From positions 194,653 through 258,652 of the forward strand of contig NW_003314361.1 of the NCBI RefSeq assembly GCF_000143415.4: a stretch of DNA of 64,000 nucleotides, written 5' to 3'. A program made the translations under genes and the position numbers. This stretch comes from Selaginella moellendorffii. Lineage: Eukaryota; Streptophyta; Lycopodiopsida; Selaginellales; Selaginellaceae. This document shows positions 32,035-42,650 of the stretch, in pieces (position 1 is the first letter of the stretch; the number at the start of each line of letters is the position of its first letter). The notes below the pieces were generated by a model. It was not told the origin of the DNA. It did no database searches and was given only the letters and a program-made list of their open reading frames with translations.

Positions 32035-33195
32035 ATGGCCGACGTCGCGGTCATCATCGGCATAATTGGTTAGTCGATGCAAACGCCTTCAATGCCGCTA
32101 AAGTTTGCTTGGAAAATCTCTATTCTCTTTGCCAGGAAACATTACCTCGATCATGGCGTACGCATCGCCAGTGTAAGTGAATGCTCTGATTCTTCCAGTG
32201 GACTTGAGAAGGGACCAAGACTCTAAATCCATTGCTCCATATCCTCATCTTCTTATCCTGACCACTTTCATTCCTCCAGGCCTACATTCTGGTACATCTT
32301 CAAGAAGAAATCCACCGAGTACTTCTCGGCTCTCCCTTACGTTTGCACGCTCCTGACGGTGCTCTTGGGCCTCTACTATGGTTGCATCCGCCCAAACGGC
32401 ATGCTTATCATCACCATCAACATCGTTGGCATCACCTTCGAGGCCACCTACCTCGCCATCTTCATCACGTACGCTACCAAGTTTAGCCGGGTGAGATCTA
32501 TCTCTCATTCTATCTATCCCGTAAATTTTCTTGAATCCAGATCAAGACGGTGAAGCTAGTGCTGCTCGATCTGGCGGTGTTTGGCGTGGCGGTGCTTCTC
32601 ACTATGTTCCTCTCGCATGGCAAGCTCCGGGTGATGCTGGTGGGATCGATGTGTTCCGCCGTGGCCATCTCAATGTACGCTGCTCCACTCTCAGTCATGG
32701 TAAGCCCAAGATGAAAGAACCAAAGATCTTGGACTAGTACATGATGTGACCTTTCTTTGTTCTTGCCAGAGGATGGTGATTCGCACCAAGAATGTGGAGT
32801 TTATGCCCATCACGCTCTCGGCCTTTCTCGCCGTCAATGCTTCGCTCTGGTCGGCCTATTCCTTCTTCTCTCGCGACATCTTCATCGGGGTAATCTCATC
32901 GCCTCTCTTGCTTCTTGTCTGCTAAGTTTCGGCATGAATGTAGATTCCTAGCGCGCTTGGATCGCTCCTCGCCATCGCCCAGGTCTTGCTCTATCTCTTC
33001 TACAGAAACGCGAGCAAGAAGCAGAAGAAGGCGGCAGCGACGGATGCCACCGACGATCTGGAGATGCAAAAGATCGAGGCCCTCAGCAACATCCCGAGAG
33101 CTTGCACTGTAAGCAGCACCACCACCACCATGGAATCAAGACTGGCTGACGAGAAGCCAATCAAAAACATGGACGATCAATCCTCTCCAGCTTGA
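32035..33195 (+). CDS. SWEET sugar transporter (MtN3/saliva family)
   Basis: Six exons with short introns, about 270 aa, starting MADVAVIIGIIG at 32035. There are two MtN3 units joined by a linker helix, seven membrane segments in all: NITSIMAYASPVPTFW with KKKSTEYFSALPYVCTLL in the first, and the second repeating the pattern (MYAAPLSVMRMVIRTKNVEFMP, then AFLAVNASLWSAYSFF, then IPSALGSLLAIAQVLLYLFY). The conserved prolines of each triple-helix bundle are present. SWEETs are facilitated mono- or disaccharide carriers at the plasma membrane or tonoplast. The cytosolic tail is long, charged and serine-rich. Substrate not deducible. Confidence 0.93.
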
Positions 33196-33577
33196 TCCCC
33201 TGGCTTTTACCCAAGAAGAAACGAACAGGAATTCTACCAATCAGTCAGTTCGCTTAAGAAAGGTGGTGGGTTTGACAGTGTCAGCGAAATCTCCCAGCTT
33301 TTAATCTGGATTCACAGTTATATTTAGAATCGAAGGAAAATGTGTTCCTCCCGGAAACATGCATGTTTTACACCTGTATCCCACGCAACTCGCCGCCATT
33401 GGAAATAAAACACGAGGAGCAACGCTCGAGGAAAAACAAACCATACCTTTCCATCTATGCGAGCTTGCCTCGTTTAAAGCTTTGGAAGTTTATTCTTACT
33501 TAGATCAACACAGCCTTTGTTTCCTGGCTCGTCTCGGCTAAAACGAAACCACAGGCCCCGCAAACTTAATAGGCCGA
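33196..33577. other. Convergent 3' ends of SWEET and glycine-rich protein genes
   Basis: 382 bp between two stop codons facing each other. It presumably holds both 3' UTRs; nothing else recognised. Confidence 0.6.
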
Positions 33578-34078
33578 TTACCCTCGGCTGGACGATACTT
33601 CTCTCCGCAAAGCTGGGACTGGAGCTGGAGCTGGAGCAACGAGCCTAGATGACGACACCACGAACTTCTTGTCGCCGATCTCGTTGGGTTCTACCGCTAT
33701 CGCCGGACCGGGGAAAGCTCCAGGGAGGCCAGGAGGGGGTGGCTGGAGTCGAGGAAGCGACGGAGGTGCACCGGATCTTCCAGTCCCATAACCAGGCCTA
33801 CTTCCTCCATAGCCTCCACCACCACCATTGTAGCCTCCATAGCCACCACCACCATTGTAGGCGCCGCCACCACCGCTGCCGTATCCCCCACCATAGCCGG
33901 GCCCTCCCATCCCCGCTCCAGCTCCATACCCGGGGCCGTAGCCATAACCCGGCCTCCGAAACATGAGCTCACGGCGGCCACCGCGCGGCTTGGAGCCTAC
34001 GTCGTTCCCAAACGCTTGGACGAGCAGCAACGAGAGCAGCATCAAGAGCAGAGCCAGTGTTCTTACGAGCAGTGTCAT
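33578..34078 (-). CDS. Secreted glycine-rich protein
   Basis: Single-exon, 166 aa. A clear signal peptide (MTLLVRTLALLLMLLSLLLV, cleavage probably near QAFG) is followed by a glycine/tyrosine-rich domain with GGYG and GPGYG repeats (about residues 44-100). A proline-rich segment (LQPPPPGLPGAFPGP) and a basic, Ala/Pro-rich tail follow. Composition fits cell-wall glycine-rich proteins, in which tyrosines may be cross-linked. No RNA-binding or CCCH motif seen, so it is not a nuclear GRP. Assignment rests on composition, and low-complexity ORFs carry some risk, but the signal peptide and an intact frame support a real gene. Confidence 0.75.
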   Translation of the reverse strand: MTLLVRTLALLLMLLSLLLVQAFGNDVGSKPRGGRRELMFRRPGYGYGPGYGAGAGMGGPGYGGGYGSGGGGAYNGGGGYGGYNGGGGGYGGSRPGYGTGRSGAPPSLPRLQPPPPGLPGAFPGPAIAVEPNEIGDKKFVVSSSRLVAPAPAPVPALRREVSSSRG

Positions 34079-34432
34079 CGTCTCTCCTGAAAGAAAGGAG
34101 CAGCGAGCGTTTCAGTGAGTGACTCAAGTCAAGAAAGCCTGTGAACTCACCACTTTATATATGGCTCTCGACTGGGAGGTACTGTTTAGTAGATAGACAC
34201 ACCAAGCTTGCTTTTAGTGGATTGGTGCACTCACGCGCAAATTTTTTTCTGTAAGAGCTGCCGACCTGCCAGACCATGAAATTTGTGTTTCCGAGAGGTT
34301 GGAGACCTCTCCCGCGATTCCAAAAGAATACAAACATCCCAGAAACCACAACGAGAATCTAGGAACGAACGAACTTATCTTATCCGGGTTTGGGAAAAAC
34401 AGCAATCCTTAGTTGGATAAGTCAAAACAAGC
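34079..34432. other. Intergenic between glycine-rich protein and eL33 genes
   Basis: 353 bp; the 5' flank of the glycine-rich gene (a TATATATGG-like stretch near 34156, about 80 bp from its ATG) and the 3' flank of eL33. No gene. Confidence 0.55.
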
Positions 34433-34945
34433 TTAGATCCGGCTGGGGTACATGAAGACCCGGACTCTTCCACCCTGCGATTGCAATGTAAGAACCAAGA
34501 TCCACAAAAGAAACGCAGAAAAATCCCCGCGAGAAACTTACCAGAGACTTTGGAGGGAGATTCCTGCGGAACTTGGCGCGCACGACGCCGCTGGTCCCGT
34601 GAGGCCTCGTCACACGTCCCCACATGCATCGGTAGAGCGAGCCATTCTTCTTGGTCTTGGCCTTGTAGATGTAGGCGAGCCTCTTGCCTTGGTACCACGC
34701 CACTTCCTCCTTGGTGTTCACTCCCTGGATCTGGAGGAGCGAGGTGTTGGGATACTGGTTCGACTTGGATCTAGCAACAGAGAAAGCACCGTGAATTCCA
34801 GCCGCGAATGCGCGACAACCAAAACACTCACCGCTTGTATCCCAGAATCGTCGCCGGAACGTAAAGCCTGAAAGATCCAAATCAATCCACACAGCCGCAG
34901 GTAAAGATCGCAAGCATCGCACCTGATCGGCTCGCCCTTGCCCAT
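34433..34945 (-). CDS. RPL35A: Ribosomal protein eL33 (L35A)
   Basis: Four exons; the start at 34945 gives [20 protein letters not shown], a typical plant eL33 start. It continues [63 protein letters not shown] and a short last exon [11 protein letters not shown] ending at 34433. Length is about 110 aa as expected. It is a component of the cytosolic 60S subunit. A telo-box-like AACCCTAAA lies 26 bp upstream of the ATG (34972-34980), as is common for plant ribosomal protein genes. Confidence 0.96.
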
Positions 34946-34971
34946 CGTCGCCGCCTCGCAAAACACTGAAG

Positions 34972-34980
34972 AACCCTAAA
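34972..34980 (-). promoter_or_regulatory. Telo-box-like element upstream of RPL35A
   Basis: TTTAGGGTT on the gene's strand, just upstream of the ATG. Telo-boxes co-occur with ribosomal protein genes in plants; its role here is inferred. Confidence 0.5.
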
Positions 34981-35089
34981 CCTGAACACCAAAATGCTGA
35001 CCTAGATCCAACGGCGACAAGCAATCTAGATTAGGGCGGCAGAGTTTTATGAGGTCCGGCGTTCGAATATAGTCAAGTGGAGTTTTCTG

Positions 35090-36620
35090 TTAATTGAAAG
35101 AATGGTTATTATTACAAACACCATTGGACGCGGTCAACTTGTGGTCGTCGATGACCATCTTGAGGTCGGATTGCTGTAAGGTCTTGGCGGTCAACGCCCC
35201 GGCCGGGCTGCGAAGATTCAACCACGCCACGATGTCCGCGAAGACGCGCTCGATGTTCTCGTCGGATTCACCCACGGTGAGGCCATGCCACATCTCCGGG
35301 TAGAGATTGAGCGTCTTGTCAGTGCTCCGCGCGCGCTTGTGTAGCTCCACGCTACACGCGGGGTCCGTGACCGTGTCTTCTTTCCCATGAACGACGAGGA
35401 ATGGAAATGTGACCTGCGTGAAACAGACACGCAGCCAAACCAACGGCGTCAGCTCGCTAGTCATCAATTCGCAATCCAGCGCTAGTCCATCAATTCCAAA
35501 CAGTTTCCATCAATCTGCTACTCCAGCATACAGGGAAAGCAATCCAAGTCGAGGAGAGTGAAGCGCAGTTATGCGTACGTACCTCGTCCAATCTCTGTTC
35601 CAGGTCTGTGCTCGCCACCATCATCTGTAGCGCCGTCTGGACCCGCGGCTTGTCTTGGTATACGTACGGATTTGCTCTTATCTGTTCATGGACGTTTAGT
35701 CGTGAGAGAAAAAGGATCACCCATCGATATCATACCTCGTCTCTCTTGATGGGGTCCTTGAAGGCGTGGTCAATGATGTTTTTGCTGGGAACAATCTTCC
35801 ACGACTTGATCAGTGGAGACAGTCGCGTGAGGATGCTCACGATCACTGGGTGTGGCTTGAGTTTCTCGGAGATCTGTGAGAAAAACAAAGCACAAGAAAC
35901 GAATGCCAAAAAGTCAGAAACGAGGAACAGTTCGCGAGAAATCGTTGCCGAAGAAACAGGAACGATAAAGAAACAGTGAAACGATTCGAGCGGAGCGATG
36001 GAGAGAGGGGAAGAGTTGACCTTGCACATCGGAGCGACAAGAACGGCTCCGTTCCAATCCATTGGCTCCTTCCTGTGGATCAAGAGCGCCACCGCTCCAC
36101 CCATGGATTCGCCATACAGAAACCTCGCCTTGTTCTTGTAATCGGGCATCTCTACAGGCGTTCGATCATGAGAAATCGATCCAAGAGCGTTATAGTTACC
36201 TCGAATGGATCGAAAGTAGGAGCTGCAATCGTCCACCACGTCCGAGAATCTCTCCACAAGGCACACAGCTCCCTCCGATTTGCCGTGGCCTTCATAGTCG
36301 ATCCCAAAGACCGCGTAGCCTGCCTGTGCCAATCTCGTCCCCGTGCCTCGCATGAAGATGCTACACTCGACTCCATAGCCTAGCCACGATTCACTCCACT
36401 CAGAAAAAAGAAATCAAAAGATTTAAGAACGGACTCACCATGGCAGAGGAAAACGAGAGCTTTCACTTCCTGGTTGGCAGGAAGCCAGCTACAAGTGAAG
36501 AGCTTCACCCCTCTCGCGCTCTTGATGTATCCCTGCCAAACCACAAGAATTAGGGGTCGCCCCAGAAAAATCCCATGCTTGTACCGATTGGAATGCAACG
36601 CTGCCGCTGGCTACTGCCAT
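35090..36620 (-). CDS. Monoacylglycerol lipase-like alpha/beta hydrolase
   Basis: Seven or so exons; the start at 36620 gives MAVASGSVAFQS, followed by GYIKSARGVKLFTCSWLP. The nucleophile elbow is YGESMGG, the acid residue lies in VVHGKEDTVTDP, and the catalytic His is in PEMWHGL. The sequence YEGHGKSEG after the first strand also fits the family. Plant members of this clade are monoacylglycerol lipases or lysophospholipases and include caffeoyl shikimate esterase of lignin synthesis. Which substrate applies cannot be told from sequence. No signal peptide, so probably cytosolic or membrane-peripheral. Intact. Confidence 0.9.
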
Positions 36621-36859
36621 GATCGATCGATCTACCTATAGATCGCCTCGACAATTTTCCGCCCTGTTCTTCGATCAAAGCGCGATTTTGGGTGGGCAAG
36701 GTGAAACAGGGGACACCATGCGCGTGGTGAGCAGCAAAAAAAAATCTAAACAAAAAAGAAAGCCGACGACCGCGACCGATGCGCTCGATCCCGGCGGGGC
36801 AAAGAAGAAGAAGAAGAACCCAAATTCAAAGAGAATATTCCCGGGGCGGTTTCTAGGGT

Positions 36860-38515
36860 TTGAATGGTTCAATCCATGGAATGGTCGTTAGGAAGCTGCT
36901 GAGCGTGGAGGAATGGGCGGGTCTCGTTCGATCTTGCAAGAGCGTCTCGCAGCTCCGGAGCGTCCACGCTCTCATCACCGCTCGCCACACTCTCTTCAAG
37001 GGGAACGCCGGGATATATCTCTCCAATGTGCTCATCCAGATGTATGGCCGCTACGACAGCGTCGACGACGCGATCCAGGTGTTCGACTCCATCGCCCTCA
37101 AGAACAGCCACTCGTGGACGATGATGCTCGCCGCTTGCGTCCACAACCAGCGCTTCGTGGAGGCGACGCTCATCTTCCGGAAAATGCCCGACCCGGACAC
37201 TGTCTCGGGGGCGGTGATGATCGGGGTCTTCTCGCGCCGGGGAATGGCCGACGAGGCCAAACGCACATTCGATCGAGTGCCCAAGAACGTCGTGTCGTGG
37301 AACACTCTCGTCGCGGTGTATGCCCAGAGAAGGCATCTGGAGGAGATGGAGATCCTGGCGGAGAGAATGCCGATGCACGACGGGGTCACCTGGGCCACCA
37401 TGATCGCCGCCTACAACCAGCTCGGCCTCGCAGCCACTGCCAAGGCGATGTTTGACTCAGTTCCCGAGAGAAGCCCACAGTCTTGGACGAGCATGCTCGT
37501 CTCCATCGCACAATCCGGCGATCTCGACCAGGCCAAAACCATGTTTGACGAGATGCCGGGCCGAGACGTGGTGGCGTGGACCGCGCTCCTCGCCGCCTCC
37601 GCCCACGCCGCTCACCTCCGCCACGCAAAAGCCCTGTTTGATCGAATACCCATGCGCGACATGGCCGTGTGGGCCGCCATGCTCGTGTCGTACGGCCGGC
37701 ACGGGTTGGTCAACGCTGCCCGCGACCTCTTCCTGGATATGCCGTCGCAGGACGAGTACACGGTCAACGCGATGCTCGTGGCATATGCCCAGAACGGGCA
37801 GGTGCCGCAGGCGAAGGCCATGTTTGACTGCGGCATGCCGCGGCGCGACGTGGTAGCGTGGAATGCGCTCTTTGCGGCGTATGCCCAGGCAAGGGATACA
37901 CGTGGCGCGCTCTCCATGTTCCAGCGCATGCCCATGTGGGACGTGCTTACGTGGAATACCATGCTGGCAGCCCATGCCCGCGAAGGGGATGTTGGCGCCG
38001 CCGGCGGCTTCTTTGCGGGAATGCCCGCGCAGGACATTCTGGCGTGGAATACCCTCCTGGGGGCGTACGGAGATAGTGGCCATTTCTCCCTCGCCCTCCA
38101 GGCCTTCCAGCTCATGGCGCACCATGGTGTACGGCCCGACGACGTGACGTTCCTGTGCTTGCTGCTCGGCTGCAACCACGGCGGTACCGTGGCTACCGCG
38201 CGGTGCGTGTTCCTGGACATGGTTCGCGACCACGGCATACCGCCCATTAAGCTTCACTACAGCTGCTTGGTGGATGCATTGGGACGATCTGGGCACTTGG
38301 AAGACGCGGAGGACCTGATTGCGAGCATGCCCTTCATGCCGGATGATGTGGACTGGCACTGCTTGCTCGCGGCTTGCAAAATTCACAGCGACCGCGAGAG
38401 GGCGACTCGAGCAGCGCGTCATGCCGTTGGAATCGGGGAAAGCGATCCCGCGCATTACGTGCTCTTCGCGAGTATGCTCCGGACCAAGCAGCACGTCACT
38501 CTTGATTGCGATTGA
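36860..38515 (+). CDS. PPR protein made of consecutive 31-residue motifs
   Basis: Intronless, 551 aa. From about residue 75 the protein is an almost uninterrupted array of 31-residue units of the form RDVVAWTALLAASAH.AHLRHAKALFDRIPM, about ten in a row, followed by longer motifs (RPDDVTFLCLLLGCNHGG, then LHYSCLVDALGRSGHLEDAE) and a short E-like tail. No DYW domain. A start at 36860 (MNGSIHGM) or 36884 (MVVRKLL) is possible, and no convincing transit peptide is visible. It is predicted to bind an organellar RNA. It is head-to-head with the hydrolase gene (240 bp) and 58 bp upstream of another PPR gene of the same design. Confidence 0.9.
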   Translation: MNGSIHGMVVRKLLSVEEWAGLVRSCKSVSQLRSVHALITARHTLFKGNAGIYLSNVLIQMYGRYDSVDDAIQVFDSIALKNSHSWTMMLAACVHNQRFVEATLIFRKMPDPDTVSGAVMIGVFSRRGMADEAKRTFDRVPKNVVSWNTLVAVYAQRRHLEEMEILAERMPMHDGVTWATMIAAYNQLGLAATAKAMFDSVPERSPQSWTSMLVSIAQSGDLDQAKTMFDEMPGRDVVAWTALLAASAHAAHLRHAKALFDRIPMRDMAVWAAMLVSYGRHGLVNAARDLFLDMPSQDEYTVNAMLVAYAQNGQVPQAKAMFDCGMPRRDVVAWNALFAAYAQARDTRGALSMFQRMPMWDVLTWNTMLAAHAREGDVGAAGGFFAGMPAQDILAWNTLLGAYGDSGHFSLALQAFQLMAHHGVRPDDVTFLCLLLGCNHGGTVATARCVFLDMVRDHGIPPIKLHYSCLVDALGRSGHLEDAEDLIASMPFMPDDVDWHCLLAACKIHSDRERATRAARHAVGIGESDPAHYVLFASMLRTKQHVTLDCD

Positions 38516-38573
38516 GAGCGACCAAAACTCTGCGGAAATGGATCGCTAGGCTTATGGCGGAAGAGAGGAGTCG

Positions 38574-40370
38574 ATGCAACAAGCCGAGGTCTCGGTGTTC
38601 GCGAGCTTAGTGAAATCCTGCGGCAACTTCAAGGATCTAAAGCAGGGAAGACACATCCACTCCCAGATCTTGCAATGGCCGTATTGCCAGAAGAACGTTT
38701 TTCTATCAAATCTTCTGGTGGAGATGTACGGCAAGTGCGGGAGCATCAAGGACGCGCAAATGGTGTTCGATGGCACAGCTCCACGCAACGAATTCTCGTG
38801 GACAATCATGATCACCGCATATGCCCAGAATGGGTATCTATCAGAATCACGCAGAGTGTTCGACTTGATGCCCGCCGCAAATGTTGTCTCGGCCACCGCA
38901 ATGATCACTGCCTACAATCAGTACGCCTATCTCCGAGAGGCAAGAGAGATTTTCGATGTGATGCCTACGAAGAATCTCGTTACTGGGAACGCAATGGTGG
39001 CGGCATATGCCCAGTGTGGGGATCACAAAGGCGCTAGGGAGTTTTTTCATGGGATGCCCATTCGGGACGTGATCTCGTGGACGTCGCTCGTTGCCATGTA
39101 CGCGGAGGAAGGCAGCGTGGAGGAATCGAAGCATGTTTTCGATCGGATGCCGCAGTGGAATGTGGTGACGATGAATGCGATCATCCAAGCCTATGCAGAG
39201 AGTGGCCGGATTGCCGATGCAGGCAAGCTCTTTCACGAGATGCCGGAGCACAACGTTGTCTCCTGGACAGCCATGGTCACCTCGTATGCCCAGGATGGGT
39301 ATCTGGAAGACGCTAAGGCTATGTTTGCGAAGATTCCCCAGTGGAGCTCCATCACTTGGAATGGGATGATCGCGGGATATGCCCATAAGGGGTATCTACA
39401 GAATGCAAAGGGATACTTTGACGAGATGCCCGAGCAGGATCAAGTTTCGTGGACAACAATGGCGGCTGCTTATGGCGATTGTGGGCTTGTCAACAGCGCC
39501 AAGAGCGTGTTTGATTCTATGCCCCTTCACAACGTTGTTGCCTGGAGCACCATGGTGGAGGCGTATGCCCACAATGGCTGCTTGGATCAAGCAGGCAGCG
39601 TCTTTGCAAGAATGCCGAAGAGAAACCTTGTGTCATGGAATTTGATGATCGTATACGCGCAAAAGAAGCACTTGGAGGAAGCAAAATCGCTGTTTGAGGC
39701 TATGCCGCAGAGGAACGTTGTGTCGTGGACGGCTCTGCTCGATATACATGCGCAAAACGGGCATCTGGTGCTTGTAAAGGAGATTTTTGATCGGATGCCG
39801 CAGTGGGATGTTGTCGCATGGACCGCTCTCGCAGGAGCCTATGCTGTTAGCGGGAGCGTCGATCGAGCAAAAGAACTCTTTGAGAGAATGCCTGGACAGA
39901 GCTTGGTCACCTGGTCGTGTATGATAGCATCCTATGCCCAAAATGGGCATTGCAACGAGGCTCTGGAGCTCTACCATTTGATGAACCTTGGAGGAATTCC
40001 TGTTGACGATGTGGCCTTCATCGGGATTCTCGGCGCTTGCAGCCATGGCGGCCTCGTCGAGATTGGAAAGCACCACTTTGTATCGATGTGCACGGATCAC
40101 TGGATTGCGCCATTGGTGGATCACTACTGCTGCATTGTGGACGCGTTTGGGAGGAGCGGCCGCGTGAGAGAGGCCCAGGAGCTCCTCGAGAGCATGCCCT
40201 TTCTTCCCGACGGTGTGGCGTGGACGATCGTGCTGGGTGCGTGTAGAATGCACGGGGATGTCGAGAGAGGGGAGTATGCTGCCGATCAGATTGTCAAGCT
40301 CCAGCCCGCGAGATCTTCGTGCTACCAGCTGCTATCAAACGCTTACAAGCAAAGATCCAGCAAGAGGTGA
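38574..40370 (+). CDS. PPR protein made of consecutive 31-residue motifs (second of pair)
   Basis: Intronless, 598 aa. It opens with an L-like pair (FASLVKSCGNFKDLKQGRHI, then LLVEMYGKCGSIKDAQ). About twelve 31-residue motifs follow (for example NVVSWTAMVTSYAQDGYLED, then AKAMFAKIPQWS), then longer motifs and a short E-like end with no DYW. The 12-nt element TATGCCCAGAAT/TATGCCCAAAAT and its relatives recur through the array, so repeats are similar at DNA level. It is a likely tandem paralogue of the upstream PPR gene (58 bp apart), diverged in sequence. Its last 30 coding-strand bases recur in decayed form at 41287-41316. Confidence 0.9.
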   Translation: MQQAEVSVFASLVKSCGNFKDLKQGRHIHSQILQWPYCQKNVFLSNLLVEMYGKCGSIKDAQMVFDGTAPRNEFSWTIMITAYAQNGYLSESRRVFDLMPAANVVSATAMITAYNQYAYLREAREIFDVMPTKNLVTGNAMVAAYAQCGDHKGAREFFHGMPIRDVISWTSLVAMYAEEGSVEESKHVFDRMPQWNVVTMNAIIQAYAESGRIADAGKLFHEMPEHNVVSWTAMVTSYAQDGYLEDAKAMFAKIPQWSSITWNGMIAGYAHKGYLQNAKGYFDEMPEQDQVSWTTMAAAYGDCGLVNSAKSVFDSMPLHNVVAWSTMVEAYAHNGCLDQAGSVFARMPKRNLVSWNLMIVYAQKKHLEEAKSLFEAMPQRNVVSWTALLDIHAQNGHLVLVKEIFDRMPQWDVVAWTALAGAYAVSGSVDRAKELFERMPGQSLVTWSCMIASYAQNGHCNEALELYHLMNLGGIPVDDVAFIGILGACSHGGLVEIGKHHFVSMCTDHWIAPLVDHYCCIVDAFGRSGRVREAQELLESMPFLPDGVAWTIVLGACRMHGDVERGEYAADQIVKLQPARSSCYQLLSNAYKQRSSKR

Positions 40371-41411
40371 TGGAAAACCTAGATTCTTTTCTAGAGAATA
40401 TGCTAATAGAAGATTCTTTTTTCAGGAGAGAATATGCTAGATTCTTTCTAGTAGCATTTTTTAATGGCAAGAGGAGTGGTGCCAAAGTCCTTGTGCTATT
40501 TAGATTCTATTTGCTAGAGTTAGAGTGTTTGTTTATTTATTTCCTTGCAGCTCTAGAGAATGGAGAATCTTCATGGTTACCAAAGCGCAAATTGTAAGTC
40601 TTCTTCAGAGATTTAATCATTTCTTCTGAGGGGAAAGAAAATGAAAGCAACATTGCATTGCCTTGTTTGTGTCTCAAAATTCATGAAAAACTAACTCAGC
40701 CTTTTTTGCCATGTGTTTAATCCAAGCTGTTTAGGAAAGTAAAGTTAGATTTGAATATAAGGCCATTACTATAAAAGCCTTGTAATCACCTTTATAGTAG
40801 TGAAAATGTGTGCTCTACATGCTTAATGAGAAACTGTGTTCTACCCTGACTTGACTCCTAGCAGGTTTGCAACAAGTTGGTGACAAAGGTTTTAGAAGTC
40901 ATTTTTGCAACTTTATATTATATTAGTTGTGGAGTATTTATGTCCTAAGTTAGACATCAGTATGTTAAAATAACACTAAATTCCATTTGACTCTATTTTG
41001 CATGCATTGGGATACTAAATGCTTTATGACTATTTCATTATCACTTTCTTTTGTTCTATATTTTGGTTCTTTTACTTTTAAGTTTAGTTATATTCCTTCA
41101 TTCAATAGTCTATCATCACCTTTAGCATATGTATCCAAAGATTAAATTCTTCATAATTATCTTATAATAAATCATTATAAGGTAGAAAGTAAAAACCACA
41201 TGCATTACACTCTAAAATCTTAAAGCCCAAAGTAAACATGGAAATGTCAAAAAAGAGGGGAATATGTTGCCAACCACATTGCCAGGGATCTTCATACTAC
41301 TAACTGCTATCAAACGTAGAAGGGCGAATATGAAAAGCTAGATTTTTTTCTAGCGAATATGCCAATTGAAGATTAACATGCCAATGAAACACCTAGATTC
41401 TTTTCTAGTCA
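40371..41411. pseudogene. Decayed remnant of a tandem duplication (pieces of OFUT-like, GCP5, PCC13-62-like and PPR genes)
   Basis: AT-rich DNA with no intact gene but ordered pieces of the neighbours. About 40473-40530 resembles the start of the O-fucosyltransferase gene (41410-41480). About 40549-40610 resembles the first exon boundaries of GCP5 (GGTTACCAAAGCGCAAATTG against 42829). About 40765-40905 resembles the PCC13-62-like gene antisense strand at 46285-46432. 41287-41316 repeats the 3' end of the preceding PPR gene (40312-40341). Order and orientation match the intact block downstream. Most differences in the best blocks are C-to-T or G-to-A. Confidence 0.8.
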
Positions 41412-42611
41412 ATGGCAAAGAAGAGAGGCGTTGGAGTCCTTGTTCTCATCATGGCGCTGTCCGGGTGCTATTTGCTAGGGTTCCAAGGAAAGGATCGCGG
41501 GGATCGCATTGGCGGTGGTGCTCGCCATGGCATCGAGCGCGAGCGATTTCTTCGCGTTCCACAGATTATCTGGGGTCTCAACAACCAGAAGATCGCGCTC
41601 GCCCGGGCTGCTCTCACCGCTAGGTATCTCAACAGGAGCCTCTTGATGCCCACTCTCAGTGCCTCGCTCTCCCATAATTCCTCCTCTCCAGCGCAGACGA
41701 TCCCCTTCGACGCGGTCTTCTCGCTCGATTCTTTCAACTCGAGGTGCTCCGGGTTTGTGAGGATCGCGCGCGAGGCAGATGTGCCGGATGGAGCGCCGGC
41801 GGTGGAAGTGATCAAGGGAAGCGGGCGGAGATGGACGGCAGCTAGGGATCTAGAGCATCTGGAAGAATGTAGGAGGCAAGATCACGAGGTATTGGAGATT
41901 CTTGGCAAGAATCCCTTCTTGTGGCCGGATCACTGGGCGGTAAGGGAATACGTGACGATCTTCCAGTGCCTGGAGCTGACGAGCAGCATAATATCGGATG
42001 TGGAGTATGTAGCATCGAGATTGGAGCTGGCATCGAGCTCTCGAAATCCATCCTATGTCGCGGTTCACATGCGCATCGAGAGGGATTGGATGATCCATTG
42101 CCGGAACACCGAGAAGCGAGCGCTGGAGAAGGAAGGGAAGAAACTCTCCATCTGTAGCAGCAAGGAGGAGATCATCGATCGCGTGAGGAGGATCGAGAGT
42201 TTGAAGCGGCCGGCATTGGTATATCTGGCAGTGGCGGATGTTCTTCTCGAGGAGGGCGAGAGCTCTCTTCTCCGCGGCTGGGGAGAGGATCTAGTGCCGG
42301 TGGAGAAGAAGAAGCTGGGGGTTTTGGATCGCTACGCCAGGCATCCTTACTTGATCCAGGCCGCCATAGACTATGAGATCTGCCGCCGAGCCACAGTGTT
42401 CGTGGGCAACAGCTTCTCCACTTTCTCCAGCTTGGTGGTGCTCCAGAGGACTCTCGATGCGCCACACTCTTGCGAATCGTCCTTCGCCTACAATCTTGTG
42501 ACGGACAAGGGCAGTGCGCGGCCATGGCTGGCCGACCTCTCCAAGGCATCGCTGAGCGAGATCTCGTATGAGTCACTTGAGGTTAGCTGTGCTGTGACGC
42601 CCGCGCCCTAA
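41412..42611 (+). CDS. O-fucosyltransferase-family protein (GT-B fold, plant clade)
   Basis: Intronless, 399 aa. Type II topology: short basic N terminus MAKKRG, then membrane anchor VGVLVLIMALSGCYLLGF. The lumenal domain carries WGLNNQKIALARAALTARYLNRSLLMP, a phosphate-binding-type YVAVHMRIERDWMIHC and the C-terminal FVGNSFSTFSSLV, characteristic of the plant GDP-fucose O-fucosyltransferase family (DUF246 relatives). It probably acts in the Golgi on cell-wall or protein glycans; donor and acceptor are unknown. A fragment of the same gene lies at 10355-10654 and a decayed piece near 40.5 kb, so this locus has been copied at least twice. Only 39 bp separate its stop from the GCP5 start. Confidence 0.88.
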   Translation: MAKKRGVGVLVLIMALSGCYLLGFQGKDRGDRIGGGARHGIERERFLRVPQIIWGLNNQKIALARAALTARYLNRSLLMPTLSASLSHNSSSPAQTIPFDAVFSLDSFNSRCSGFVRIAREADVPDGAPAVEVIKGSGRRWTAARDLEHLEECRRQDHEVLEILGKNPFLWPDHWAVREYVTIFQCLELTSSIISDVEYVASRLELASSSRNPSYVAVHMRIERDWMIHCRNTEKRALEKEGKKLSICSSKEEIIDRVRRIESLKRPALVYLAVADVLLEEGESSLLRGWGEDLVPVEKKKLGVLDRYARHPYLIQAAIDYEICRRATVFVGNSFSTFSSLVVLQRTLDAPHSCESSFAYNLVTDKGSARPWLADLSKASLSEISYESLEVSCAVTPAP

Positions 42612-42650
42612 CCCTATCGCCGTGGAGGAGGAGAGCGCGCGCTTCGCTGC

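Noticed and set aside
37457-38494. Long minus-strand ORF opposite the PPR gene
   Set aside because: Codon-bias shadow; the plus strand shows regular 31-residue PPR motifs.
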